A stretch of 64,000 nt of DNA from Pseudomonas saudiphocaensis (GTDB lineage: Bacteria > Pseudomonadota > Gammaproteobacteria > Pseudomonadales > Pseudomonadaceae), in the NCBI RefSeq assembly GCF_000756775.1, contig NZ_CCSF01000001.1, positions 3,162,001 through 3,226,000 on the forward strand, in the 5' to 3' direction. Shown one piece after another: positions 10,453 to 20,115 of this stretch. A program made the translations under genes and the position numbers. Every line of letters begins with the position of its first letter. Position 1 is the first letter of the stretch. The notes beneath the pieces were generated by a model. That model saw nothing but the letters and a program-made list of their open reading frames with translations. It searched no databases and was not told where the DNA came from.

Positions 10453-11913
10453 ATGACAGACAAGCCAAGATTGACTACCGTAGCCGGTGCTCCGGTAGCT
10501 GAGAATCAGAACGTCCTTACGGCTGGCGCTCGCGGCCCCATGCTGCTGCAGGATGTGTGGTTTCTGGAAAAACTTGCCCATTTCGACCGCGAAGTGATCC
10601 CTGAGCGACGCATGCATGCCAAGGGCTCGGGTGCTTTCGGGGAATTTGTGGTCACCCACGACATCACCCGCTATACCAAAGCAGCACTCTTCTCAGAAGT
10701 GGGCAAGCGTACGCCGATGTTCGCACGCTTCTCTACCGTGGCGGGCGAGCGTGGCGCGGCCGATGCCGAGCGGGACATCCGCGGTGCGGCACTGAAGTTC
10801 TACACCGAGCAGGGCAACTGGGACCTGGTGGGCAACAACACCCCAGTGTTCTTCTTCCGTGATCCGCTGAAATTCCCCGACCTCAACCACGCGGTCAAAC
10901 GCGATCCGCGCACCAACATGCGCAGCGCCAACAACAACTGGGACTTCTGGACCAGCCTGCCCGAGGCGCTGCACCAGGTTACCTACGTGATGGGTGACCG
11001 CGGCATTCCAGACGGCTACCGCCACATGCATCTGTTCGGCTCGCATACCTTCAGCTTCATCAGTGCCGACAACCAGCGCTATTGGGTCAAGTTCCACTTC
11101 AAGACCCAGCAGGGCATCAAGAACCTGACCGACGCCGAGGCCGCCGCCATCGTGGCCAATGACCGCGAAAGCTCGCAACGCGACCTGTTCGAGGCCATCG
11201 AGCGTGGCGATTTCCCGCGCTGGACCATGTACGTGCAGATCATGCCGGAGATGGATGCGGCGAATTACCGCTTCCACCCGTTCGACCTGACCAAGATCTG
11301 GTCGAAGAAGGACTACCCGCTAATCGAAGTCGGCTACATGGAGCTCAACCGCAACCCGGACAACTATTTCCAGGATGTCGAGCAGGCCGCCTTCACGCCC
11401 GCCAACGTGGTGCCCGGTATCAGCTTCTCGCCGGACCGTATGCTGCAGGGCCGTCTGTTCTCCTACGGTGATGCGCAGCGCTACCGCCTGGGCGTCAACC
11501 ATCACCAGATTCCGGTAAACGCGCCGCGCTGCCCGGTACACAGCTACCACCGCGATGGCGCCATGCGTGTCGATGGCAACCACGGGGGACGCCTGCACTA
11601 CGAGCCCAACACTTACGGCGAGTGGCAGCAGCAGCCTGACTTCAGCGAGCCGCCGCTGGCGTTGGGTGGCTCAGCGGACCGCTACGACTTCCGCGCCGAC
11701 GATGCCGACTACTTCACCCAGCCGGGCGATCTGTTCCGTCTGATGGACGCCGACGAGCAGGAGCGTCTGTTCGGCAACACGGCGCGTGCCATGGGCGATG
11801 CGGCACGGCATATCAAGCTGCGCCATATCAAGCATTGCTACCTGGCGGATCCCGCCTACGGTGCCGGTGTCGCCAAGGCGCTGGACCTGCCGCTGGAAGA
11901 AGCGCTGGCCTAA
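10453..11913 (+). CDS. katA: Heme catalase KatA
   Basis: This monofunctional clade 3 catalase dismutates hydrogen peroxide to water and oxygen. The 486-residue length fits small-subunit catalases. Distal His55 lies in ERRMHAKG, a catalytic Asn lies in VGNNTP (residues 126-131), [12 protein letters not shown] spans 90-101, and the heme-ligand Tyr338 is in [14 protein letters not shown]. There is no signal peptide. It stands between rplQ and uvrA as in P. aeruginosa, but the bacterioferritin gene expected after it is missing. A bidirectional terminator follows. Confidence 0.95.
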   Translation: MTDKPRLTTVAGAPVAENQNVLTAGARGPMLLQDVWFLEKLAHFDREVIPERRMHAKGSGAFGEFVVTHDITRYTKAALFSEVGKRTPMFARFSTVAGERGAADAERDIRGAALKFYTEQGNWDLVGNNTPVFFFRDPLKFPDLNHAVKRDPRTNMRSANNNWDFWTSLPEALHQVTYVMGDRGIPDGYRHMHLFGSHTFSFISADNQRYWVKFHFKTQQGIKNLTDAEAAAIVANDRESSQRDLFEAIERGDFPRWTMYVQIMPEMDAANYRFHPFDLTKIWSKKDYPLIEVGYMELNRNPDNYFQDVEQAAFTPANVVPGISFSPDRMLQGRLFSYGDAQRYRLGVNHHQIPVNAPRCPVHSYHRDGAMRVDGNHGGRLHYEPNTYGEWQQQPDFSEPPLALGGSADRYDFRADDADYFTQPGDLFRLMDADEQERLFGNTARAMGDAARHIKLRHIKHCYLADPAYGAGVAKALDLPLEEALA

Positions 11914-11930
11914 ACCTGCGTTGAATTAAG

Positions 11931-11967
11931 CGAAAAGCCCGCAGCCTTGCTGCGGGCTTTTTGCTTT
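11931..11967. terminator. Bidirectional terminator between katA and uvrA
   Basis: AAAGCCCGCAGC, loop CTT and an exact complement form a 12-base-pair stem at 11934-11960, followed by TTGCTTTTT. On the other strand the stem is followed by TTCGC. It separates convergent katA and uvrA, so it probably serves both. Confidence 0.85.
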
Positions 11968-11986
11968 TTCAGACTGCTAGGCAACC

Positions 11987-14824
11987 TTAGGCTCTGTCGC
12001 GTTCAAGCAGTGGCTTGAGGAAGTGTCCGGTATGCGACTGGGACATTTCAGCGACTTCTTCAGGGGTTCCGCAGGCGATGATCTGGCCACCTCTGGAGCC
12101 GCCTTCGGGGCCCAGGTCGACCAGCCAGTCCGCCGTTTTGATCACGTCCAGATTGTGCTCGATGATCACCACGGTATTGCCGTGGTCACGCAGGCGGTGC
12201 AGCACATCAAGGAGCTGCTGGATGTCCGCAAAGTGCAGGCCGGTGGTGGGCTCGTCGAGAATATAGAGGGTCTTGCCGGTGTCGCGCTTGGACAGTTCGC
12301 GCGACAACTTCACCCGCTGCGCCTCGCCGCCGGATAGGGTGGTCGCACTCTGTCCCAGCTTGATATAGGACAGCCCCACGTCCATCAGTGTCTGCAGTTT
12401 GCGCTTCACCGCCGGCACGGCATCGAAGAACTCGCGCGCTTCCTCGATGGTCATGTCGAGCACTTCGGTGATGCTCTTGCCCTTGTACTTCACTTCCAGG
12501 GTTTCGCGGTTGTAGCGCTTGCCCTTGCACACGTCGCAGGGGACGTAGATGTCCGGCAGGAAGTGCATTTCCACCTTGATCACGCCGTCGCCCTGGCAGG
12601 CCTCACAGCGCCCGCCTTTGACGTTGAAAGAGAAGCGCCCCGGGCCGTAGCCGCGCGAACGCGCTTCCGGCACGCCGGCGAACAGCTCGCGGATCGGCGT
12701 GAACAGGCCGGTGTAGGTCGCCGGGTTGGAGCGTGGTGTGCGACCAATAGGGCTCTGGTCGATATCTACCACCTTGTCCAGGTACTGCAAGCCGTCGAAC
12801 GAGTCGTGCGCCGCCACTTCCAGTGTAGTGGCGCCGTTGAGTGCGGTAGCTGTGATGGGGAAAAGCGTGTTGTTGATCAGCGTCGATTTGCCCGAGCCAG
12901 AAACGCCCGTGACGCAAGTCAGCAGGCCTACCGGGATTTCCAGGTCAACGTTACGCAGGTTGTTGCCACGTGCGCCCTTGAGCTTGAGCAACTTCTTCGG
13001 ATCGCGAGGTGTTCGCTGCGCCGGGTAATTGATCTGCACGCGGCCGGAGAGATACTTGCCGGTCAGCGACTCGGGGTGCGCCATCACCTCGTCGGGCGTG
13101 CCTTCAGCGACGATGCGGCCACCGTGCACGCCGGCGCCGGGGCCGATATCCACCACGTAATCAGCCATGCGGATAGCGTCCTCGTCATGCTCGACGACAA
13201 TCACCGTATTGCCGATATCGCGCAGATGGCGAAGGGTGCCGAGCAGGCGCTCGTTGTCGCGCTGATGCAGGCCGATGGACGGCTCGTCAAGGATATACAT
13301 GACGCCCACCAGGCCGGCGCCGATCTGGCTGGCCAGGCGGATACGCTGCGCTTCGCCGCCGGAAAGGGTGTCGGCGCTGCGGTCCAGGGTCAGGTAGTCG
13401 AGGCCAACGTTGACCAGAAACTGCAGGCGTTGACAGATTTCCTTGAGGATCTTGTCGGCAATTTCGCCGCGCCGGCCGCTGAGGGTAAGGCCGTCAAAAT
13501 AGTCGGCTGCATCGCCAATCGGCAGTCGGGTGACCGCCGGCAGCGTCTTGTCACCCACCCAGACATGCCGTGCTTCGCGGCGCAAGCGGGTGCCGCGGCA
13601 CTCGGGGCAGGGCTGGGTGCTGAGGTATTTGGCAAGTTCTTCGCGAACGCTGTTGGATTCGGTTTCGCGATAGCGGCGTTCGAGGTTGGGAATGATTCCC
13701 TCGAACGGGTGCGAGCGCTTGACGATATCGCCACGGTCGTTGAGGTAGCGGAAATCAACATTGTCTCTGCCGCTGCCGCGCAGAATGTATTGCTGATGCT
13801 TTTCGCTCAACGAGTTGAAGGGCGCGTCGAGGCTGAACCCGTAATGCGCTGCCAGTGAGCCGAGCATCTGGAAGTAGTAGACGTTGCGCCTGTCCCAGCC
13901 GCGAATCGCGCCCTCGGCCAGGGTCAGCTCGCCGTTGACCAGGCGCTTGGCATCGAAGAACTGCTTGGCACCCAGGCCATCGCAGGTTGGGCAGGCTCCG
14001 GCCGGGTTGTTGAACGAGAACAGCTTGGGTTCCAGTTCGCTGATTGAGTGGCCGCAGATCGGGCAGGCGAAGCGCGCCGAGAAGATCATCTCCTCGCGGT
14101 CGTCATCTTCGTCCATGGGTGCGACCAGAGCGATACCGTCGGCCAGCTTGAGTGCTGTCTCGAAGGATTCGGCCAGGCGCTGCTGCAGATCGCTGCGCAC
14201 CTTGAAGCGGTCGACCACGACATCGATGGAGTGCTTTTTCTGCTTGTCCAGCTTGGGTAGCTCATCGAGCTCGTACAGCTTGCCGTTGACCCTCGCACGG
14301 ACAAAGCCCTGGGCGCGCAGCTCGTCAAACACCGCCAGATGCTCGCCCTTGCGCTCGCGGATCACCGGGGCCAGCAGCATCAACTTGCTGCCTTCGGGCA
14401 GGGCCAGCACCTGATCGACCATCTGGCTGACGGTCTGTGCTTCCAGCGGCTCGTCGTGATCCGGGCAGCGCGGCGTACCGACCCGCGCATAGAGCAGACG
14501 CAGATAATCGTAGATTTCGGTGATGGTACCCACGGTGGAACGCGGGTTGTGGGATGTGGATTTCTGCTCGATGGAGATGGCTGGCGACAGGCCTTCGATG
14601 GTGTCCACGTCGGGCTTTTCCATCATTGACAGAAATTGCCGCGCGTAGGCCGATAGCGACTCCACGTAGCGGCGCTGACCTTCGGCATAGAGGGTGTCGA
14701 AGGCCAGGGAGGACTTGCCCGAGCCCGATAGGCCGGTAATCACGATCAGCTTGTCGCGTGGCAGGGTCAGGTCGATGTTCTTCAGGTTGTGGGTGCGAGC
14801 CCCACGGATCAGAATCTTGTCCAA
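11987..14824 (-). CDS. uvrA: Excinuclease ABC subunit A
   Basis: UvrA is the damage-recognition ATPase of nucleotide excision repair; it loads UvrB at lesions. The 945-residue product has Walker [10 protein letters not shown] at about residues 31-39, a zinc finger CPIC...CPTC, a second Walker [10 protein letters not shown], a second zinc module CEAC...CDVC, and two LSGGEAQR signatures. Length fits the family (about 940). No LexA box of the form CTG-N10-CAG is visible upstream, so SOS control is not supported here. Confidence 0.98.
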   Translation of the reverse strand: MDKILIRGARTHNLKNIDLTLPRDKLIVITGLSGSGKSSLAFDTLYAEGQRRYVESLSAYARQFLSMMEKPDVDTIEGLSPAISIEQKSTSHNPRSTVGTITEIYDYLRLLYARVGTPRCPDHDEPLEAQTVSQMVDQVLALPEGSKLMLLAPVIRERKGEHLAVFDELRAQGFVRARVNGKLYELDELPKLDKQKKHSIDVVVDRFKVRSDLQQRLAESFETALKLADGIALVAPMDEDDDREEMIFSARFACPICGHSISELEPKLFSFNNPAGACPTCDGLGAKQFFDAKRLVNGELTLAEGAIRGWDRRNVYYFQMLGSLAAHYGFSLDAPFNSLSEKHQQYILRGSGRDNVDFRYLNDRGDIVKRSHPFEGIIPNLERRYRETESNSVREELAKYLSTQPCPECRGTRLRREARHVWVGDKTLPAVTRLPIGDAADYFDGLTLSGRRGEIADKILKEICQRLQFLVNVGLDYLTLDRSADTLSGGEAQRIRLASQIGAGLVGVMYILDEPSIGLHQRDNERLLGTLRHLRDIGNTVIVVEHDEDAIRMADYVVDIGPGAGVHGGRIVAEGTPDEVMAHPESLTGKYLSGRVQINYPAQRTPRDPKKLLKLKGARGNNLRNVDLEIPVGLLTCVTGVSGSGKSTLINNTLFPITATALNGATTLEVAAHDSFDGLQYLDKVVDIDQSPIGRTPRSNPATYTGLFTPIRELFAGVPEARSRGYGPGRFSFNVKGGRCEACQGDGVIKVEMHFLPDIYVPCDVCKGKRYNRETLEVKYKGKSITEVLDMTIEEAREFFDAVPAVKRKLQTLMDVGLSYIKLGQSATTLSGGEAQRVKLSRELSKRDTGKTLYILDEPTTGLHFADIQQLLDVLHRLRDHGNTVVIIEHNLDVIKTADWLVDLGPEGGSRGGQIIACGTPEEVAEMSQSHTGHFLKPLLERDRA

Positions 14825-14855
14825 AACAGCCTCGCGTGGCGGGCGAAAACCGGAA

Positions 14856-14885
14856 ATTATACGGCTCGGATGGCAGCACAGTAAA
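14856..14885 (-). promoter_or_regulatory. Probable sigma-70 promoter of uvrA
   Basis: On the minus strand a consensus TATAAT (14856-14861) lies 18 bases downstream of TTTACT (14880-14885), with the uvrA ATG 32 bases further on. An inverted repeat CACAGT-AAA-ACTGTG overlaps the -35 at 14877-14891 and could be an operator. The rest of this 300-base divergent region contains nothing else I recognise. Confidence 0.5.
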
Positions 14886-15124
14886 ACTGTGCCCCGGCGT
14901 AGCTAGGGTCTTTCGTCGGTTAAGCGCCCGGGCGCGGCACGATGTCGCCCTGTCGCGTGCCGGAGCCTGGCAGGGAGGCGGCCAGTGCCTGCGGCCCGTC
15001 CCTTGCGGTACTCCGGCCGGACTGGCGACATTGGCGCAGCAAGCGCGGATTACGCTGAAACGGCAACAGACCCTTAGGATGACTGCTAGAATCGCCCGCC
15101 GGTTCATTCAAGCGAGACCCCAAA

Positions 15125-16492
15125 ATGCAGGACCCCTACAGCGAACGCATGAGCGCCAGCGAAACCCGCGCAGCTTCCGGGCTGGCTCTGGTTTTCGCGT
15201 TTCGCATGCTTGGCATGTTTATGGTGCTGCCGGTGTTGGCAACCTATGGCATGGATCTGCAGGGCGCCACGCCGGCACTGATCGGCCTGGCCATCGGTGC
15301 TTATGGTTTGACCCAGGCGGTGCTGCAAATTCCCTTCGGGATGCTTTCCGACCGTCTTGGCCGCCTGCCGGTGATCTACTTCGGCCTCTTGTTGTTTGCG
15401 CTGGGCGCCGGCCTTGCGGCCATGGCTGATTCAATCTGGGGGGTGATAGCAGGTCGAGTGCTGCAGGGCGCCGGAGCGATTTCGGCGGCGGTCATGGCGC
15501 TGCTGTCTGATCTGACACGCGAGCAGCACCGGACCAAGGCGATGGCCATGATCGGCATGAGCATCGGCTTGTCGTTTGCGCTGGCGATGGTCGTCGGGCC
15601 GCTGCTGACTCAGGCGTTCGGTCTTTCCGGTCTGTTCTGGATAACCGCGGCGCTGGCGCTGCTGGGCGGCGTAATCGTCGCGACCTTGCCGCGTGCCGAG
15701 CAGCATTTGCAGCATCGTGAATCCGGTTTGGCCAAGCAGGCGCTGGGGGCGACCTTACGCCATCCGGATCTGCTGCGCCTGGATTTCAGCATCCTCGCCC
15801 TGCATGCCATTCTCATGGCCAGCTTCGTCGCTCTGCCGTTGGCGCTGGTGGAAGATGCCGCGTTGCCCAAGGAGAATCACTGGTGGGTTTATCTGGCGGC
15901 GCTGGGAATCGGCTTCCTGGCGATGATTCCGTTCATCATCTATGGCGAGAAGAAGCGTCAGATGCGCCGGGTTCTGCTGGGGGCGGTGGGCGTGCTGCTG
16001 CTGTGCGAGCTGTTCTTCTGGCTGTTCGGCCATGGCCTGTGGGCGCTGGTGCTGGGCATGGTGATCTTCTTTACCGCCTTTAACCTGTTGGAAGCCTCAT
16101 TGCCGTCGCTGATCAGCAAGGTCGCCCCGGCTGGCGGCAAGGGTACGGCGATGGGCGTGTATTCCACCAGCCAGTTTCTCGGTGCCGGGCTGGGCGGCGT
16201 TCTTGGCGGCTGGCTCTACCAGGTGGGCGGGCTGGATCTGGTGTTCGTGGTTTGTGCGGCGCTTGCAGCCTTGTGGTTGCTGGTGGTGCGAAGCATGCGT
16301 GAGCCGCCTTATGTCAGTGGTCTGCGGCTGCCCCTTTCGGAAGCAGCGCGAGCCAATCCTGACCTGACAGAGCAGCTGCTGGCGGTGCCTGGCGTTTCGG
16401 ATGCGGTTGTACTGCCCGATGAGGGCGCCGCTTACGTCAAGGTGGATATGCAGAAGGTCGACAGGGCAGAGCTGGATCGGCTGGTCGCTTAG
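15125..16492 (+). CDS. MFS transporter, YajR-like
   Basis: A 455-residue major facilitator transporter with twelve predicted membrane segments. The family motif [11 protein letters not shown] lies at residues 71-80. After the last helix there is a soluble tail of about 65 residues (from about 390) ending [20 protein letters not shown]. It resembles the small ferredoxin-like YAM domain of E. coli YajR in length and place. The substrate cannot be inferred. It starts at 15125, or possibly at the ATG eight codons later. It lies between uvrA and ssb, the order I recall from P. aeruginosa. Confidence 0.85.
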   Translation: MQDPYSERMSASETRAASGLALVFAFRMLGMFMVLPVLATYGMDLQGATPALIGLAIGAYGLTQAVLQIPFGMLSDRLGRLPVIYFGLLLFALGAGLAAMADSIWGVIAGRVLQGAGAISAAVMALLSDLTREQHRTKAMAMIGMSIGLSFALAMVVGPLLTQAFGLSGLFWITAALALLGGVIVATLPRAEQHLQHRESGLAKQALGATLRHPDLLRLDFSILALHAILMASFVALPLALVEDAALPKENHWWVYLAALGIGFLAMIPFIIYGEKKRQMRRVLLGAVGVLLLCELFFWLFGHGLWALVLGMVIFFTAFNLLEASLPSLISKVAPAGGKGTAMGVYSTSQFLGAGLGGVLGGWLYQVGGLDLVFVVCAALAALWLLVVRSMREPPYVSGLRLPLSEAARANPDLTEQLLAVPGVSDAVVLPDEGAAYVKVDMQKVDRAELDRLVA

Positions 16493-16689
16493 TCCCGCTT
16501 CCGGGAGATTCCCGTATCCGATACAGGTGCGACCTGGCTGGCAAATATGCAGCCGGCCGGTATCTCGCCTGCTTGTCCTGTTGGACGGTCAGGGTGGCTG
16601 AGGTAAGATTCGCGATCATTGGCTTTTTCCCGGTCACGGGAAGTTCTCGTTCAGCCAACCCAATTCATGTTCCCGATAAGGAGTTACCC

Positions 16690-17178
16690 ATGGCCAGAGG
16701 GGTGAATAAAGTCATCTTGATCGGCAATGTCGGCGGCGACCCGGAAACCCGCTACATGCCCAATGGCAATGCGGTGACCAACGTCACGCTGGCAACCACC
16801 GATAGCTGGAAGGACAAACAAACCGGCCAGCTTCAGGAGCGCACCGAGTGGCACCGCGTGGTGCTTTTCGGCAAGGTCGCCGAGATCGCCGGCGAATACC
16901 TGCGCAAGGGTTCGCAGTGCTATATCGAAGGGCGTCTGCAGACCCGCGAGTGGGAAAAGGATGGCGTCAAGCGCTATACCACGGAGATCGTGGTCGACAT
17001 GGGCGGCACCATGCAGCTGCTCGGTGGTCGTGGCGGTAGTTCCGAGGATGGCCCGCGTCAGCCGCGCCCGCAGCGTGAGCCGCAGCAGGCAGCACGTCCT
17101 CAGCAGTCCCAGCCCAAGCCGGCCGCCCAGCAGCCGGCGCCCGACTACGACAGCTTCGACGACGATATTCCGTTCTAA
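16690..17178 (+). CDS. ssb: Single-stranded DNA-binding protein
   Basis: SSB coats single-stranded DNA during replication and repair and recruits partners through its acidic tip. The 162-residue product starts [21 protein letters not shown]. The OB fold covers residues 1-110, followed by a Gln/Pro-rich linker and the canonical tip DDDIPF. An AAGGAG site precedes the ATG. The 197-base leader has no structure I can name. Confidence 0.97.
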   Translation: MARGVNKVILIGNVGGDPETRYMPNGNAVTNVTLATTDSWKDKQTGQLQERTEWHRVVLFGKVAEIAGEYLRKGSQCYIEGRLQTREWEKDGVKRYTTEIVVDMGGTMQLLGGRGGSSEDGPRQPRPQREPQQAARPQQSQPKPAAQQPAPDYDSFDDDIPF

Positions 17179-17190
17179 AGAGTTCTCTTC

Positions 17191-18075
17191 ATGCAAATGC
17201 GCCTGATGCTGTTGGGCGGCGGCAATGCCCTGGGCCAGGCGCTCATCCGCCTTGGTGCCGAGGAGGATATCGGTTTCCTCGCGCCGTGCCCGCCTGACAA
17301 GGGCTGGGATGCGTCCAGTCTGACCCAGCTGCTCGACGACAACCGCCCTGATGTCGTCATCAACCTTGCCTACTACTTCGACTGGTTTCAGAGCAGCAGG
17401 GTCGATGAGGCGGCGCTGGCCAACCAGGAGCGAGCAGTCGAGCGCCTGGCCGAGCTCTGTCAGCACTATCAGCTGGTTCTGCTGCAGCCGTCCAGCTATC
17501 GGGTTTTCGACGGTGTGCGCACTACCGCCTACAGCGAGAAGGATGAAGTCGCTCCGCTGGATGCTCGCAGCCGTGCACTCTGGCGTATCGAGCAAACGGT
17601 GCGTGCACTCTGTCCGCGGCATGTTCTGCTGCGCTTTGGCTGGCTTCTTGATGACAGCCCAAACGGATTGCTGGGGCGCTTCCTAAGACGACTCGAGCAG
17701 GGCGAGAAGATGGCGCTGGCCGATGATCGGCGCGGTAATCCCACGCCGGTGGATGATGCGGCGCGGGTCATGCTGGCCGTCATCAAGCAGCTCGATTGCC
17801 AGGCTCCGCTCTGGGGCACCTATCACTACGGCGGGCAGGAGGCAGCGACGCCTCTGGTCGTGGCTCAGGCGCTTTATTCCGAGGCTTGTCAGCACCGTCA
17901 GTTGAGCCTCGACTGCCTGGTGCCGATCGCCCACGCCGATTGTGACGATGCGGCAGATGAGCCGCAGCACGGCGTGCTGGCCTGCAAGAAGATCTTCAAT
18001 ACCTTCGGTATCAAGCCGCGTGCCTGGCGTACGGGATTGCCGAGCCTGCTGGAGCATTACTACCGTCATGGTTGA
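17191..18075 (+). CDS. RmlD-like sugar-nucleotide-binding protein lacking YxxxK
   Basis: The 294-residue product has a Rossmann start LLGGGNALGQALIRLG (6-21) and SSYRVFDGVRTTAYSEKDEV, which mirrors the STDYVFDG...Y.E.D region of dTDP-4-dehydrorhamnose reductases. Where those enzymes have Y-G-x-S-K, this protein reads ARSRALWRIEQ, so the catalytic Tyr-Lys pair appears lost. It overlaps the epimerase start by eight bases, so the two proteins probably work together. It may be a sensor, partner or altered reductase. A similar pair sits beside oprG in P. aeruginosa, as I recall. Confidence 0.75.
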   Translation: MQMRLMLLGGGNALGQALIRLGAEEDIGFLAPCPPDKGWDASSLTQLLDDNRPDVVINLAYYFDWFQSSRVDEAALANQERAVERLAELCQHYQLVLLQPSSYRVFDGVRTTAYSEKDEVAPLDARSRALWRIEQTVRALCPRHVLLRFGWLLDDSPNGLLGRFLRRLEQGEKMALADDRRGNPTPVDDAARVMLAVIKQLDCQAPLWGTYHYGGQEAATPLVVAQALYSEACQHRQLSLDCLVPIAHADCDDAADEPQHGVLACKKIFNTFGIKPRAWRTGLPSLLEHYYRHG

Positions 18076-18997
18076 TTCCCCGATTCTGGTGACCGGAGGT
18101 GCCGGATTCATCGGCTCCAACCTGGTCGATGCATTGTTGGCGCGCGGCTATTCGGTGCGGGTGCTGGACAACCTGTCCACTGGCAAGCGGAGCAACCTGC
18201 CGGTGGATAAGCGGGTCGAGCTGATCGAAGGCGATGTGGCCGATGCGCAAGTGGTGCGCAGTGCCCTGCAAGGGTGTGGGGCGGTGGTGCACTTGGCGGC
18301 CGTGGCTTCGGTGCAGGCTTCGGTGGACGACCCGGTCGGTACTCATCGAAGCAATCTGATCGGCACGCTCAATGTGTGCGAAGCGATGCGTGAGGCGGGT
18401 GTACGGCGTGTGGTTTTCGCGTCGAGTGCGGCGGTGTATGGCAACAATGGCGAAGGTCAGGCCATCGATGAAGACACGCCGAAGTCTCCTCTGACACCTT
18501 ATGCAGCAGACAAGCTGGCCAGCGAGCACTATCTCGATTTTTATCGGCGCCAGCACGGGCTGGAGCCGGTGGTGTTCCGCTTCTTCAATATCTACGGCCC
18601 GCGTCAGGATCCGTCTTCGCCATACTCCGGCGTAATCAGCATTTTCACCGAGCGGGCTCAGCAGGGCTTGCCCATCGCGGTGTTCGGTGATGGCGAGCAG
18701 ACCCGCGACTTCCTCTATGTTGGGGATCTGGTTGAGCTGCTGGTGCAGGCACTGGAGTGCAAGGAAGCCCCGAAAGGTGCGACCAATGTGGGGCTCAACC
18801 AGGCCACTTCGTTGAACCAGTTGCTGACGGCCATCGGCGATGTGCTTGGTGATCTGCCACCAGTGAATTACCACGCAGCGCGCGGGGGGGATATCCGCCA
18901 TTCGCGAGCGAACAATGCGCGGTTGCTGCAGCGTTTCAGGTTGCCGGAGCCGGCGACCGATATGCGCACTGGGCTGGCGAAGTTGCTGGGGCGCTGA
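18068..18997 (+). CDS. NAD-dependent sugar-nucleotide epimerase/dehydratase
   Basis: This extended short-chain dehydrogenase is related to GalE-type UDP-sugar 4-epimerases. Visible features of the 309-residue product are GGAGFIGSN (10-18), SSAAVYG (119-125), catalytic Tyr145 and Lys149 in PYAADK, and RFFNIYGPRQDPSSPYSGV for substrate binding. The ATG at 18068 overlaps the upstream stop. The exact sugar is unknown. It probably feeds surface polysaccharide synthesis, though no glycosyltransferase is nearby. Confidence 0.85.
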   Translation: MVDSPILVTGGAGFIGSNLVDALLARGYSVRVLDNLSTGKRSNLPVDKRVELIEGDVADAQVVRSALQGCGAVVHLAAVASVQASVDDPVGTHRSNLIGTLNVCEAMREAGVRRVVFASSAAVYGNNGEGQAIDEDTPKSPLTPYAADKLASEHYLDFYRRQHGLEPVVFRFFNIYGPRQDPSSPYSGVISIFTERAQQGLPIAVFGDGEQTRDFLYVGDLVELLVQALECKEAPKGATNVGLNQATSLNQLLTAIGDVLGDLPPVNYHAARGGDIRHSRANNARLLQRFRLPEPATDMRTGLAKLLGR

Positions 18998-19109
18998 AGG
19001 CGCTGTTCGCGTTCTTGATGGGGCGCGTTCCCGGGTGCGGTGTGGTTTTGGCGGTAGGGGGAACTGTGTAGCCTCTTCAGGCTTTGGGTTATATATGCGA
19101 CCGAAAATT

Positions 19110-19142
19110 GGTGGAAAACGCTTCGCGGTTTTCCACCCTACG
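19110..19142. repeat. Half-element of the CCACCCTACG repeat family
   Basis: GGTGGAAAAC, an 8-base loop GCTTCGCG, and GTTTTCCACC form a 10-base-pair stem, followed by CTACG. The arm end CCACCCTACG is identical to those of the paired elements at 39327 and 62084. It lies in the 229-base gap between the convergent epimerase and oprG genes. Confidence 0.75.
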
Positions 19143-19169
19143 TTTGAGGCGAGCGAAGCTGTGAAAACA

Positions 19170-19195
19170 ACAAAGGCGCCCGAGGGCGCCTTTGT
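19170..19195. terminator. Bidirectional terminator between epimerase and oprG
   Basis: ACAAAGGCGCCC and GGGCGCCTTTGT flank GA as a perfect 12-base-pair inverted repeat. The minus-strand continuation is T-rich (TTGTTTTC). It separates two convergent genes and probably serves both. Confidence 0.8.
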
Positions 19196-19226
19196 CTTGT
19201 CTGCGATTCGGCAAGTGCCGGACTCG

Positions 19227-19907
19227 TCAGAATTTGTAGCCGAGGCCGACCATGTAGACCATCGGGTCGACGTCTACATCGACTTTGGTTTTGGCTATGC
19301 CGAGTGCGCCTGGGCCTTTGACGGTGGCCTCGGTATCAATATCGATATAGCGAACCTGAGCGTTGATCATCAGGCGGTCGGTCAGCATATAGTCAGCACC
19401 GACTTGAAAGGCCAGACCCCAAGAGTCATCCAGCTCCAAGCTGCTGAAGCCTTGAGCTTTGCGCTCGCTGCTCAGGTCTTCCTGGAAGAATGTGGTGTAG
19501 TTAACGCCGACACCGACATAAGGCTTGAAAGCCGATTTGCTGTCCAGCGGGTAGTAAACCACGCTGAGGGTCGGCGGCAGGTGCTTGATGTCGCCCAGTT
19601 TTCCATCCAGTCCGCCAAGCCCTTTAACACCTACTTCATGGCTGAACGGGGTAGCAGCCAGCAGCTCGATACCGATCTTGTCCGTCACCATATAGGCGAA
19701 GTTCAGGCCCAGTTGGGTGTCGCTGTCCAAAGTGGCGCTGGTGCCAGCAGCGCTGGCGCCGTCGAATTTGAGGGTGCTGCTATCCTCACGCGGATCAACA
19801 GTAATCGCACCAGCGCGAACAATGATGTCCCCAGCCTGGTGGGCCTGGGCCAGGGGGGCGGCGAGAGCTGCGGCCAGCAAGGAAGCGGTAAACAGGGTCT
19901 TGCGCAT
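19227..19907 (-). CDS. oprG: OmpW-family outer membrane protein OprG
   Basis: An eight-stranded beta-barrel of the OmpW family that passes small hydrophobic or cationic solutes through the outer membrane. The 226-residue precursor starts MRKTLFTASLLAAALAAPLAQA, a signal peptide of about 22 residues, and ends VGLGYKF with the C-terminal Phe needed for barrel assembly. A GGAG box eight bases before this ATG fixes the start; a longer upstream frame has no signal peptide. Neighbours match P. aeruginosa PA4063-PA4069, where PA4067 is oprG. OprG is known to be ANR- and iron-responsive. Confidence 0.88.
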   Translation of the reverse strand: MRKTLFTASLLAAALAAPLAQAHQAGDIIVRAGAITVDPREDSSTLKFDGASAAGTSATLDSDTQLGLNFAYMVTDKIGIELLAATPFSHEVGVKGLGGLDGKLGDIKHLPPTLSVVYYPLDSKSAFKPYVGVGVNYTTFFQEDLSSERKAQGFSSLELDDSWGLAFQVGADYMLTDRLMINAQVRYIDIDTEATVKGPGALGIAKTKVDVDVDPMVYMVGLGYKF

Positions 19908-19952
19908 AGTGTGAAACTCCATCCAGACATGGGTGCGTTGCGATTGGGGGCA

Positions 19953-19993
19953 ATGGTAGGGCGCGCTGTCCGGTGGCTTTTGACCCAGCTCAA
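19953..19993 (-). promoter_or_regulatory. Possible ANR-dependent promoter of oprG
   Basis: TTGAGCTGGGTCAA on the minus strand (19980-19993) matches eight of ten defined positions of the ANR/FNR site TTGAT-N4-ATCAA, with symmetric deviations. TACCAT (19953-19958) is a fair -10, which would place the site centre near -41, the usual activating position. Confidence 0.5.
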
Positions 19994-20040
19994 TAAAACT
20001 TACGACTTTGGTTGGAGGGAAGTGCGACCGAATGTCCGGG

Positions 20041-20083
20041 TTGCCATGGATAGTTGACCTAGATGATAATGTTTCTCTTTCGA
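20041..20083 (+). promoter_or_regulatory. Promoter with Fur-like site of the TonB2-type operon
   Basis: TTGCCA (20041-20046) and GATAAT (20065-20070) are 18 bases apart. Overlapping the -10, positions 20065-20083 match 12 of 19 positions of the Fur consensus, including an intact GATAATG. Iron repression would fit an energy system for TonB-dependent uptake; the site is suggestive only. Confidence 0.45.
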
Positions 20084-20115
20084 GTTTGACCTTCGTCTGC
20101 AAGGACCCTCAATCA

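Noticed and set aside
12563-13858. A 431-codon open frame antisense to uvrA
   Set aside because: It mirrors the codon structure of uvrA on the other strand, has no family resemblance, and is typical of high-GC DNA.
14825-15124. A LexA (SOS) box for uvrA
   Set aside because: No CTG-N10-CAG palindrome of acceptable quality is present; the CACAGT/ACTGTG repeat has the wrong spacing.
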